Source of the DNA: Xanthoparmelia taractica
Taxonomy: Eukaryota > Ascomycota > Lecanoromycetes > Lecanorales > Parmeliaceae
DNA: 64,000 bases
Reading direction: 5' to 3'
Assembly: GCA_033085395.1 (NCBI GenBank)
Contig: MU853192.1
Coordinates: forward strand, 124,001 to 188,000
The notes under the pieces were generated by a model. That model had not been told where the DNA came from. It made no database searches and saw nothing but the letters and a program-made list of their open reading frames with translations. Shown here piece by piece: positions 19,185 through 29,118 of this stretch; within the stretch, counting starts at the first letter, position 1, and every line of letters begins with the position of its first letter. The position numbers were made by a program, and so were the translations under genes.

Positions 19185-21968
19185 TCATCTCCTTCTCCTC
19201 TTCGCCCTCTTCTCCCCTTCATCAACCTCTACACTCCCCACTACCTCCTCCCCTGCCAGTTCATCTGCCTCCTCATCCTCAGCCTCATCTCCACCTTCTC
19301 GCCGCTTTCCAACGGTTGCAACGGTTCCTTTCCCACCGTCTTCAGCCGCCCTCTCCGCATGCCTCCAATTACTCACACTTCTCTCAACGCTTTCAAACAT
19401 CTCCCTTGTATCAATTACCACGCTCACGTCTTGCTTTCCCTTAGAGACTTCTTCCGATTCTTCTTGATCTTCATCGTATGTAGTACCCAGTCCTGCCGTA
19501 TGCTGTCTATTCCTGAAAGCAGGACCAAAGCCGCGTTTAGTTGGTAGGTCAGGATTAAACATTATTGCATTTGCAAAAATACGCATCAATTCCTTCTCCA
19601 GCTGGGTGGAATTGACGATACCTTTTGGGGGAATGACGTCTTGAGTTTCAGGTATCCAGACGCTAGACGAGCCTTCCTGAGAAATATCTTCGATGGCGGC
19701 GTTGGCTGCTTTGCTGCCATTGCTAATGGCCTTCTTAATTGAATTGAGATCCTGAGGTCGGTAAATGAGATCTCTGTAGCCGGGCGCCTCACGATCAGTA
19801 AGGGGTTTGGCGAACAGGTTAGCAACTTTATGATGGATGATATCGTTCATAACCGTCTGTGAGATACGGGCAAAGTTGCGGCTCGCAAGGACGTGACCCG
19901 GTTTCGAGAATGAGTTAGGTGCAGGCGAGGGAGGTGGTAAAATGGCTGCTTCTCCACGTTTCCGCTTAGCGCCAGGCTTACGTGTTTCCTTTCCAGTCTC
20001 GAGGCCGCGAATGGTACCGCCGCGCCGTTGTGTGGATTTACAGGCCTCGTCGGCGGTTTGAGAGGCTACAGAAGTGTCATCATCGTAGCCAGAAGCGTTA
20101 GATGGCTCCGGTTTGACTTTGCGGGTCGACGTTGGTTGATTGTCCATTGCAAGCTCGTCCGCTTGAGAGACAACGGACTGACTTCGAGTACGTGCTCGAG
20201 TAGAACCTGCAACGGTCGAGGATGCAACACTACCTGCTCGTCCCCCACGACCCTTTCTTCCAATACCTCGTGTGGGCTTGGCTCGTACCCGCTCGCTAGG
20301 CGAGTTGGTTGCAGGTTGCTGATCTTTCAGACTTTGAGCCCCCCGCGTTCGAGTCTGCGCAGCTTCCGGAGGTGATGGCTCATGGTCGCTGATTGGACTG
20401 ATATCTCTGGAAGAAGGTGCAACAGGTGACCCGATGGGTCGCACGGAGCGAGGAGTATCGACATCTTTCCATTTTGTGGACGACGAAGAGGTAACAATAG
20501 GTGTCGGTTGAGGTGGCCGCTGCCGGCCAGATGCATTTGATAGAGGCGTATGTTGATCAGCAAAACGAGATACATGATTACGAGGGTGAGGTGTCTGTAT
20601 CGGTGCTGCTTGGTAGTATCCATGACTCGGGTTATAACTGGGATGCTGTGGGTACTGTCCGACTGGAGGTTGGTAGGCTTGCGTGTTGCTGTACGGTGAC
20701 CCGTGTGCGGCACTCGGCGCGTGGCCTTGGTAAGATATACCTCCGTGGGGATGATTATATGCAGGCAGAGGCCCTTGGCCATAGGGTTGGTAGGGCGGGT
20801 GATAGGGCGCTTGGTTTTGATAGTACGGATAATCAGTTGGCATGTAGCCCCTTGGCGCTGGAAGCTGGTTGGGGTGCTGTTGTGGACCCTGATGTTGAAG
20901 AGCACGAGGGGACGGCATAGGAGGGTTGGCTCGGTATTGTTGACCGGCCATGTCTGCAAGAGTATCCAGAGGTCCAGTGAGCGATCCAGAAGAGCGGAGC
21001 ATTCCTGGTGGAGGCGGTAAGACTCTGCCGCCAACAAGTGGGGAGGCTGAGGAGTGTTCTGGTCCAGGAAAAGGGGCTTGGCTCAGACGTGAACTTGGTG
21101 AGGGTGCGACACAATTTGGTGGTTGATTCTGAGGCGGCAGTCTGCGGTTCATGTCCGAATTAGGCGAGCCAGATATATTTCCGAGATTGAAGTTCTGTGG
21201 AGGCGGTAGAAACGGTGGAGGACTCTTGTAATCACCCGGCGTCTGTTGGGAGCCCCCTGATGAAGCTAGCTGTGGAGGATGGGGAATGCCATTGCGGCCA
21301 TGCGGAGGTGGCTCATACGGATGATCCGAACCGCCTGTCTGGGCCTCAGCGACGAGGCCATTCCGTAGCTCCTGTGAGGAGGTTGATCTTGATGTAGTCC
21401 CTCGTTGCACCTTTTCCGCTTCATCATCATGTCGTAGCAGTGTCTGTATAGACGACACCCCTCTCGAGCCCCGTCTCGAATGAAGACCTTGATCATGCGT
21501 TCGTCCATCCAAGTCCCCTCGTTCTATGTCCCGGACTTCTTTTTGAAGCGACCTGTACTTCCGCTCTTCATCCTCAATGGCTTTGATAGCATGATCTCGG
21601 TATCTGAAATACAAGCGGTTGACCAATTGAGGCAGCAGGTGATTGTACTGCAGAGCCTCGTCGACTGTCTCCAAGGGCGGACTCGACAACTTCCGTTTAC
21701 GCGGATTCGGTTGCTCATTCTTGTGACCCACCAGGTCACGCCCTGTACCTTCGCTTTTGGCCTCCTCTTTCAGCAGGCGAAGGTATAGATCTTTCAAGGC
21801 GTCCGGCTCAAGGCGGTTGAGCTCAAAGGAGTCGCTTTCCCGAAGAAGCTCATTGTTTTTCAGTGTGTCGGAGATCTTGCGAAAGGGGGGTGGCTCGGCA
21901 GTAAATGGATGCAGTGTTTGGAAGAATAATAAGCTCTCGAGAGGAGTGTGAACATCGGGTCCCATCAT
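19185..21968 (-). CDS. Bromodomain protein, BRD8/NuA4-associated type
   Basis: Single exon, ATG at 21968, 927 residues. The N-terminal 170 residues are helical and conserved-looking (SLLFFQTLHPFTAEPPPFRKIS; NRLYFRYRDHAIKAIEDEERKYRSLQKE). A long Pro/Gln/Gly/Tyr-rich disordered part follows (about 190-480), then a Ser/Arg-rich basic stretch with AT-hook-like RGIGRKGRGGRAG (about 570). The bromodomain lies near residues 690-810: RISQTVMNDIIHHKVANLFAKPLTDREAPGYRDLIYRPQDLNSIKKAI, an insertion, then LEKELMRIFANAIMFNPD with the acetyl-lysine-binding Asn. The C-terminus is acidic then basic (KRAKRRRR, nuclear signal). The layout, with the bromodomain near the C-terminus, fits fungal BRD8-like subunits of the NuA4 histone acetyltransferase complex. 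Confidence 0.8.
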   Translation of the reverse strand: MMGPDVHTPLESLLFFQTLHPFTAEPPPFRKISDTLKNNELLRESDSFELNRLEPDALKDLYLRLLKEEAKSEGTGRDLVGHKNEQPNPRKRKLSSPPLETVDEALQYNHLLPQLVNRLYFRYRDHAIKAIEDEERKYRSLQKEVRDIERGDLDGRTHDQGLHSRRGSRGVSSIQTLLRHDDEAEKVQRGTTSRSTSSQELRNGLVAEAQTGGSDHPYEPPPHGRNGIPHPPQLASSGGSQQTPGDYKSPPPFLPPPQNFNLGNISGSPNSDMNRRLPPQNQPPNCVAPSPSSRLSQAPFPGPEHSSASPLVGGRVLPPPPGMLRSSGSLTGPLDTLADMAGQQYRANPPMPSPRALQHQGPQQHPNQLPAPRGYMPTDYPYYQNQAPYHPPYQPYGQGPLPAYNHPHGGISYQGHAPSAAHGSPYSNTQAYQPPVGQYPQHPSYNPSHGYYQAAPIQTPHPRNHVSRFADQHTPLSNASGRQRPPQPTPIVTSSSSTKWKDVDTPRSVRPIGSPVAPSSRDISPISDHEPSPPEAAQTRTRGAQSLKDQQPATNSPSERVRAKPTRGIGRKGRGGRAGSVASSTVAGSTRARTRSQSVVSQADELAMDNQPTSTRKVKPEPSNASGYDDDTSVASQTADEACKSTQRRGGTIRGLETGKETRKPGAKRKRGEAAILPPPSPAPNSFSKPGHVLASRNFARISQTVMNDIIHHKVANLFAKPLTDREAPGYRDLIYRPQDLNSIKKAISNGSKAANAAIEDISQEGSSSVWIPETQDVIPPKGIVNSTQLEKELMRIFANAIMFNPDLPTKRGFGPAFRNRQHTAGLGTTYDEDQEESEEVSKGKQDVSVVIDTREMFESVERSVSNWRHAERAAEDGGKGTVATVGKRREGGDEAEDEEADELAGEEVVGSVEVDEGEKRAKRRRR

Positions 21969-22657
21969 CTTCCATGCTTCGTGAACGGAGCTGTCGCGCG
22001 AGCTGATTCGCTAGATGGTTTTCGACACTGGATCAAGGCCGACAAGGCATCAGTAGACCCGATCAGCAGGGCTTCAGTCCCTGTCTTATATAGTAGAAAT
22101 CCAGTCCTCCTATTGCGCACCTATTTTGCCTCAATCCAAAGAAAGTGTCATGATGGTGTTCAGGGCCGCGCCCAATTACTATGAACCTTGAAGCTGCATG
22201 AAGAATTCTGGAAAATCCGCTTAGTCATCGGAATATTCTTGGCACTTCAATCAATTGGTGAATCGTGTTTTTATCCCTCAACTTGAGAGGTACTGCAAGG
22301 ACGACTACTATTTTTCGTAGGGTTTCTATGTAAAACATCTGCCCTAAATGAGGAACCTGCCAGAGTTACAAGTCTGGGTAATAGATATTTGTTCGTGACG
22401 TTGTTCGAAATACAGAACTTCAGATATCTCTTCTTCTACCCCCGTGCTCAACCAGACTTAGACAAGCTGCCGGCAATACATGCTGTGTGCAGCGGCAGTA
22501 TGAGAAGGTTGCACATCGTATGATGATTCAGCGTTCATATATAAGTCGGCATAATCCTAGCTTGCAAGCAGCACAAGGCATTTCCTTTGTAAATGCTACC
22601 AGCGAGAACGCAATTTATATTGGGCTATATGGGCCCTCGAATTCACCCTCTGTAACT
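21969..22657. other. Intergenic, no supported gene
   Basis: Upstream region of the bromodomain gene; only short frames. Nothing else recognised. Confidence 0.45.
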
Positions 22658-23319
22658 TCACATAGCACTTACTGACCTGTGCTGCTTTGCTTCTACAGCA
22701 CGGTAGGGCAGAAACGGTTCTCTAGCTGCAGTCGCTGTCTTTCGGCCTTTCCTTGACTCGCAACTTTCATCCATCGCATCGCGAGCACCACCGCACAAGG
22801 CGCATATCAGGCTTTCTCTATCGACAGTGGGATCAATAGTGCAAGCGTTTGAGAGATCCATCCCAGCGCACGTATGGCAGCGAGGCGCAGAAGAGCAATC
22901 TCTGGAGACGTGGTCATATGCTTGACAATTGCGACATTGTGTAATCCTGGGACGTGGTCTTTGCCTCTTACAATGACGGCGCTCGTGATTCCAAACAAGT
23001 CCGTTTTCGATAACTTCGTTCGCTTGCTGGGCAGTAGAAAATCTGATCGTGACTGATATGTACTCGAATGGCGTAGGTCGGTAATGCTCCTGCTCCAATT
23101 GATTCCCCGGACATCCGCCGGGCGTTTGAAAGACTTAAGAACAGATCCATTGTCATTGAGCAGCATCTGCATTGTCTTGGACTTCTCGAAACCCTGCAAG
23201 ATGCTCATGGTGCCGATTTGGATATTGTCCATGGAGACTTTGTAGCTTTGCAGTTGCAGTTGAGTAGTCAACACAAACGACTCGAAAAGCCAAGGCCAGT
23301 CTCTCACGCGAATCAACAA
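22658..23319 (-). mobile_element. Non-LTR retrotransposon ORF1 (gag-like) remnant with zinc knuckle
   Basis: Two overlapping minus-strand frames form one broken protein. The upstream frame (from 23319) gives WPWLFESFVLTTQLQLQSYKV.., ending around INW. The downstream frame, shifted by one base at about 23098, continues with YISVTIRFSTAQQANEVIENGLVWNHER and then CRNCQAYDHVSRDCSSAPRCHTC, a CCHC-type zinc knuckle plus a second Cys pair. The order (RF..s.e.AN.vI..GLvW, then C-x2-C-x4-H-x4-C) is that of gag proteins from Tad/I-type fungal LINEs, often left behind without their reverse transcriptase. No endonuclease or reverse transcriptase domain follows. The shift marks it as inactive. Confidence 0.6.
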
Positions 23320-23573
23320 GTCTGGGTCTTGTGAACACTCTGAACAAATCGAAAGATTAACGTAGCGTTCTTTCAGGACATGGGCTTGCCGAAAGAATCA
23401 CTTGCAAACGGTATGATGTACGTGTTCTCTGAGTGCCGACTGAACTAAGCTCAGCAAATGCTCCTTATGAACGCCTGTTAGGTGACAGATCACGTCCCGA
23501 TCGAAAAGTTTCAGCACGTGGTTCTTAGTAACCCGGTGATTGCCCTGCGCTTCCGTCTGATGCTTTCCCTTCT

Positions 23574-24446
23574 CTATCTCTGCCGAGAGGTGAATTTGAC
23601 AGGAGGTACACTGATAGTGGTAGAAACCTGTGTAGATGGACCGAGGATCTTACAAGGAGCGTTCTCGGCGGGTTCGCGGCTTTGTTGCGAAGCCGGATAT
23701 TGAGGAAGGAAGGGGATCAGATATCCAGGAACAAGCGTGGAAAGCTTGAAGTGTGTATTAGACTGCTCCAAACTTGAAAGCTTCGCGATCTTAATCTTAG
23801 CATTTTCGGCAGCAATGGCTACCAACGACTTAGGTTTGTGTGCGTGGCAAAGACAACACTTGCCGGTCTCTTGCAGCGCTTCTTCGAAACAAATTGATCC
23901 AACAGCCCTGAGACAGCAAGGTGTCGTCATAAGCTCTTCTTCACTGGTCAGGGTAAAGCAGACGCAGTATCTGTCAACCATATCCTCGATCTGCCCTTCG
24001 GATGGCTCTAGAGCATCAGGGAGATCCTCGCAGAAGTTAGAGTGGCCGAGGGAGTGCGGTGCTGCAGATGTTGGGGGACTTGACCGTGAGATACCTTGAT
24101 AGTCAAGGGCACGGCCTGAGTCATGACCAATGGGAGTAATGTTGATATCGACTCTGGCGGCCAACTTGAGATTCAACTGCGAAAAGGACTGGTATAAGCA
24201 GTCGAAAATCCATCGTGGTACGAGTAGAACCTCGGATAGCGAATTCGACTGGTCTCGGGTCAGATTCCGGGCAAGTCGCTTCACTTCAAGCTCATTGGTA
24301 GTGTCTCCAAGAAGATCCTCCGTAGTCAGGGAAATTCCCTCTGTGACGACTTGGGACACCTTGTTCATCGCCCTGGACATAATCAGCGAGGGCAGATCCT
24401 TCCCGGGTCGCTGAACCCACAGCGTGATTGCATCAAGCTCTTCCAT
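23574..24446 (-). CDS. RING-variant (Cys-rich) protein, possibly truncated
   Basis: ATG at 24446 gives 290 residues. The N-terminal half is helical with LLVPRWIFDCLYQSFSQLN. The centre (about residues 155-205) has a cysteine cluster: YCVCF, TTPCCLRAVGSICFEEAL, GKCCLCHAHKP. This follows the spacing of a degenerate RING (C..C, PC-C in place of PCGH, C, C-x2-C), so an E3-ligase-like or protein-binding role is possible. The rest is Ser/Pro-rich. The frame is open upstream to a TAG at 24488-24486, and beyond that stop a short in-frame MASGNIAPSSPLA starts at 24527. Either the gene has a nonsense change or an upstream exon joins at GGCTTAG (see findings). It is a neighbour of the retrotransposon remnant in a decayed region. 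Confidence 0.5.
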   Translation of the reverse strand: MEELDAITLWVQRPGKDLPSLIMSRAMNKVSQVVTEGISLTTEDLLGDTTNELEVKRLARNLTRDQSNSLSEVLLVPRWIFDCLYQSFSQLNLKLAARVDINITPIGHDSGRALDYQGISRSSPPTSAAPHSLGHSNFCEDLPDALEPSEGQIEDMVDRYCVCFTLTSEEELMTTPCCLRAVGSICFEEALQETGKCCLCHAHKPKSLVAIAAENAKIKIAKLSSLEQSNTHFKLSTLVPGYLIPFLPQYPASQQSREPAENAPCKILGPSTQVSTTISVPPVKFTSRQR

Positions 24447-24527
24447 GAGGGCGGCGGCATGCTGTCTTAAGTCTTCCGGGTAGATCTAAGCCAAAGGCGA
24501 ACTGGGAGCTATATTGCCAGACGCCAT

Positions 24528-26065
24528 TGAGGCAAACGGTGCCAGTCTTATGGTCAGGTCGCATACGCAGACTGTTGATGATGGATAAGCTGCTATCAAA
24601 TTAAAGTAAGTATTATTTGATTGGTTATCCTCGAAAGGTTAGCGCGCACTGGTGCAAATTGCACTGGGCGCTCTACAAGGTTTGTTTTCATGAGAGCACT
24701 CCAGAATAGTCCTAACCTATAAACTTCAACCTCGTCCGTTCAATATGTGTGCAAAGCTGGAAATACAATCTTGTTTGTTCCTTCAAAATATTTACCTATC
24801 CTACGAAAAGACCCGCCTGCCTAGCATCGAGTCGAAGAGCTACCTAGTGCAGTCACCAGAAAAAAGGCAATGGGTTTCTTAATACGATCTGGTGCACAAT
24901 TTCGGCCATCTCCGAGGACATTACTCTGAATGAGCACCGACCATGAGAACCGGCTCCCTTGAAGAATCGTGATTAACATTCAAGTCTTGATCCCCCACGC
25001 AAATCTTCAAAAAGGTCCATGCGAAGCCCGAGCTAGACTTTTAAGAGTCTCGCATCGCCTTGACAGTAGCGGAGCATACAGAGATTGGGCTTCACCATTG
25101 AGGCCAAGCTCTGGAAACACGGTGTGATTGGAGTCTTCTCTGATGTTTTTTATTAAAGGGACAATGAAACAGTAACCCTGTCTGCCTTCTAGCTCAACCA
25201 TATTCGCCAGATAACAGAGACAGCGATCCTTATGATCGACGCCGGAAACAGCATTGTGTCAAATCTGCCAGAATTGTAGTGTCTTAAGGCTACCGTTCCA
25301 AAGTTGGAACCACCGTGAGCAATTGAAGGGGAGGTGCTACCTAGTTCCAGATACGCAGGGCCCGATAGCCCTGCTTCATAAGGGCCAATGACACCACAGG
25401 CAGAGCTTGCTGCTGCCCATTGCCAGATACGAAACATTGCTTCGAGTCCCCGAGCTGGCGACGGCGTTATAAGTCCTTCACTCGCACGCCTTTCATCCTA
25501 CTGACCTTGTCATACGCGAATGATTTACACTTGCTCCGTTAACTCGAAGCTAGCCTTCTTACACTGAGATGGCAGATTCAGGACGGCGTTGGGTTTTCCA
25601 GCGCGTTGTCGAGTAACCTTGGAACAACTCTGTTTGCTCGCTGGGACGAATACCAAGGGTACATTGAGATATTCTTTTTCTTATCCCTCTAAATACTTTT
25701 TCTATATTAATGAACGATATAGAGAATAAGATAATCTATAATATTAAGAGTAAGATAAAAAATAACAATGCTCTATAGTATATTCTAAGATGTTTCTTCT
25801 ATAAAATGATTTCATTTATGCCTTGAAGCGGGGTAAATGTGCAATTAAGACACGGACATCCGGGGATAGCCGGTTTCCCGAAGGATTGGTAGAAAATACT
25901 TTGCGCATCTCCGAATATTCCTTCCAACATTGTTGTTGAGTTGCGATAAGTCTATGGCTGCTTGATAGAACAATAATAAATCAAGTAGACATGACATCAA
26001 AAGGCCGTTCTCTTAGCCAACAACTTCTTTGTTCAATCTCAGCGTATGAAAGAAATCCAGCTTGC
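24528..26065. other. Gene-poor stretch with AT-rich patch
   Basis: Small frames only. Bases 25670-25800 are strongly AT-rich (long TA/AA strings), contrasting with the flanking ~50% GC, as seen where RIP-type mutation or old repeats have decayed. No coding exon recognised. Confidence 0.5.
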
Positions 26066-26824
26066 ATGGCGGTCTCGGAGAGCTAATCACTGCGCAGATC
26101 CCGAGACGAAGGTAGTTTTACTGATCTTATCTTGAATCATGAAGCTGGACCCTTCAAAGTCCACCGAGTCATTGTTTGCTCTCAATCTAGGGTGTTTTAC
26201 AAGGCGTGCACTGGGAGATTCGAGGTAGAAATCGTTCTCTATATCCAAAACATCGCTGAGATCGTCAGATAGGAGACTTTCACTGGCGTCATCGAGATGG
26301 CGGATATGTCATATCTAGAGTTAACGAAAATGGTCAAGTTTTTTTACAGCATGAGCTACGATGATGATATTCCCGAAGTGACCGAAGGCGAGACTGTGTC
26401 ACATATGTCTCTGCTTCAGCTCCACGCCCGGATGTTTGCACTAGGGGATCGGTTTGATATTCCAGGCTTGAGAGACGTGGCCGTGAAGAAATACTCTTCC
26501 AGATGCGCAGTATCCTGGGAACCTTTAGAATTCATAGAGTCCCTTTACGACGTTTATGAAAGGACTCCGTCATCTCTCAGACACCTACGCAACGCCGCTT
26601 GCATTCTGATGCGGAAGCATTTGCCAAAAATGCTTGACGATGAAGCTGTCGCGACTGCCTATGGAAATGTTCTTATCGAAGTTCCCGAATTCACGAGGGA
26701 TATGTTGGGAATTTACGTGACTGCGCCTTTATACGGAGACTGCAGCACGTGTGGCTCAAACCAAGCTTTTGAGGCTCTACAGGTTAGATGTAACGGATGT
26801 GGAAAGGGGAGGCCAGGTCGCTAG
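26066..26824 (+). pseudogene. BTB/POZ domain protein, apparently disrupted near its start
   Basis: Bases 26273-26824 encode ETFTGVIEMADMSYLELTKMVKFFYSMSYDDD and a helical region typical of the second half of fungal BTB/POZ proteins, ending in a zinc-ribbon-like CSTCGSNQAF..CNGCGKGR. A 48-nt intron (26225-26272, GTAGAA to AGATAG) links it to an upstream exon coding GSFTDLILNHEAGPFKVHRVIVCSQSRVFYKAC, the classic first half of the domain. The best start, ATG 26066, is followed in frame by MAVSES then TAA at 26084-26086. The unbroken part could still be translated from ATG 26297, but that would lack half the domain. BTB domains mediate dimerisation or Cullin-3 binding. I call it a probable pseudogene. 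Confidence 0.5.
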
Positions 26825-29118
26825 AGCTGTAATTCTGAAGCCTGCTCGTATTCAAAGTCCATCTCCGACCTTTATTTTTGATACTTGTACGATTTCTACC
26901 AAATCTGTTGAAATTTTGAAATCTTTGATCTGGCACCGCGCTCAAATGTATGGCTCAAAGGTTTTGCTGTCTTTTTCCTTCTTGGAACGTCTTGAGCCGC
27001 GCTTGAGCCAGGTTCCGTCTGCTTGAATGCTTTATGTCCACACTGATATCGAGAACTGTATTCGACTGATGCTATTGATACCTCCTTCAGAGAACACTAG
27101 GTGGGTAATCGTGGGCCCTATGTTAGTTATAAAGAAGAAGAAATTCTAAAATTAGGCAGCGGATACTAAAGTCAAAGATTATAAATTATTCGCAGATACG
27201 CGCTAGTCTACTTTAGTCTTAATCTACGTAGCTTAGATTACCTTATACAAGTCGAGGTTCGACTACCGGTATAGTAGAAGTATAGGGCTAAGCTCCTAAC
27301 TTTTCAATCTAAGCTTAGATCTCGAGCCAGATCAGGGTTCCAGCCTCCAACAAAGCAGCCGATTCATTAACGCCTGCCGAGCACACTCGTGATGATGATC
27401 TCGACAAAATGAGCAAGACGGACTAATTTTCTTCGGCGCGTGACAGCATTAACAGAGTATCAAGTCCGACACGATGAACCTGCCTTCTACCATGCTGATT
27501 CCTCTTGCTCTAGTTTCGGCCCTGCTCTCTACACCTTTCTTCGAATACCTCCGGACTACGTATCGAGACCTTAAGCTCGCGTTCAATGGGCCTCGCGACT
27601 GTCATGAGGGGTGTGCAATCGGACCAGCCGTTGGCCGAATGCTGCCCAAGAACCAACTACAAGAAAGAAAGAGCATCATATCCTTCTCCGAAGATGCTTG
27701 AGACAATGAGCGCGCTTTGAAGGGCATGGCAGTACTAGCTATCGCTTTTATCTGTCGACAGGTCTACCTTGAAAGCAGCGCCGATGTACGACAGCGGTGT
27801 CGGCTGGCATTTGCGTCTTATAAAATGGCTGGAGCGGTCTTTGAAGACTCAAGGCATTGGCTTGCAAATACTGGAAGGAACACGCCACATTCGGATCGAC
27901 CACGTCGTATGATGAAACTGGCTGCCAGCCAGACCCTCGCATTTGACAAGGCTGGATACCTTCAATATAGCGCCCCGGTAAGAGCAGGTTCTTTTGAAGG
28001 TTGTGAAAAAAGTTTTCCCCAATACATGCCCTCAATGAGTGCTGCTTCTGGACATGTTGAACCACGCATCACAATAAAACGCGCACTTGTCTCAGGTTAT
28101 CTGGTCCAGAGCGAATGAAAGATAGGGCCCGGATCTGAAGATGATAAGAAAGTAGGGCTATTTTATACGGCGCTGTAATTGAGGCTGTTCGGGTGATGTT
28201 AATGGGTAGGAACAGTGAGATTCTATCTAAGATTTTCTCGTATAAATGTAATCCTCAGATATCTAGTTGCTAATGGGTAGATGTAGTAGATTCCAGTAAG
28301 AAGATGCTCTCAGAGTCTGGAGTGGCGTACTTTTGTACCTTATACTACTTGAAATGTAAACGGCCCAAAGCTGTTAGAGGCAGGCTAGCTGAAATCAATC
28401 TAGCGATTTTGGGCGATTGGAAAAAGAGCGGGGGAAAATTGCATAGCTGCATATAGACATATGCACGAGTTCTTTTAGATACATATGCTCGACAACCTAT
28501 TATGCGAATACATTGTGACCTACCTTGCCTAAAGTACTTCTACTTTGAAAACCAGAAGCTGCAGGTGGTCTTATTCCAGAAACTGAACAAGCGTGCTTGA
28601 GGTTGCAGCGGAAGGGGGCGCTACCCGCTATCGTGCATTCTTTGACTGGAAGCCCAAAGCCGCCGGGGCTGTCAGCAGTCAGCAGTATGGCGGAGAGGCC
28701 CAATAATAATAATAAGCGCCAACGGAGTCCAAGTTATCGCGAGGATGCATCAGCATTCGATGCCGATAGAGCTTCCAACACCACGTATGTGCCTTTAAAC
28801 TTACCCTTCACATATATTTTTGTTCGGAATATACATCTTTGTCTTTTGCCGAATATCTTTTCTCTACATATCACCTTACCTTATTGGAACCCCTCAGGCT
28901 GTATTGTATAGTGTTGCCTCCGGCATCCAGCTGTCACTCGTGTCTCGGCTGAGTGCGTCAGCACACCGAGCTTTAACAGCGCGTCGGGAGGTGCACCGGC
29001 CAGCTTCTCATCGCCATCGTCCATCCTTGCTTAATCCAATCTTGCCTCTGTTATCCCTACATTAAATCTTCCTTTTCTTCCCGAATTGCTGAGAACTTAT
29101 TAACATCCTTTCCCCACC
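26825..29118. other. Gene-poor stretch, partly AT-rich
   Basis: Bases 27110-27320 are AT-rich with A-box and B-box-like motifs (see findings). Frames at 27474-27701 and 27717-28118 share a phase but are separated by a stop and resemble no family. Bases 29040-29115 look like the pyrimidine-rich leader of the Ies2 gene. No supported gene in between. Confidence 0.45.

Noticed and set aside
27474..28118. Two in-phase frames (75 and 133 codons) that could be one interrupted gene
   Set aside because: The combined sequence matches nothing I know, and a stop plus lack of splice sites separates them; insufficient support even as a pseudogene.
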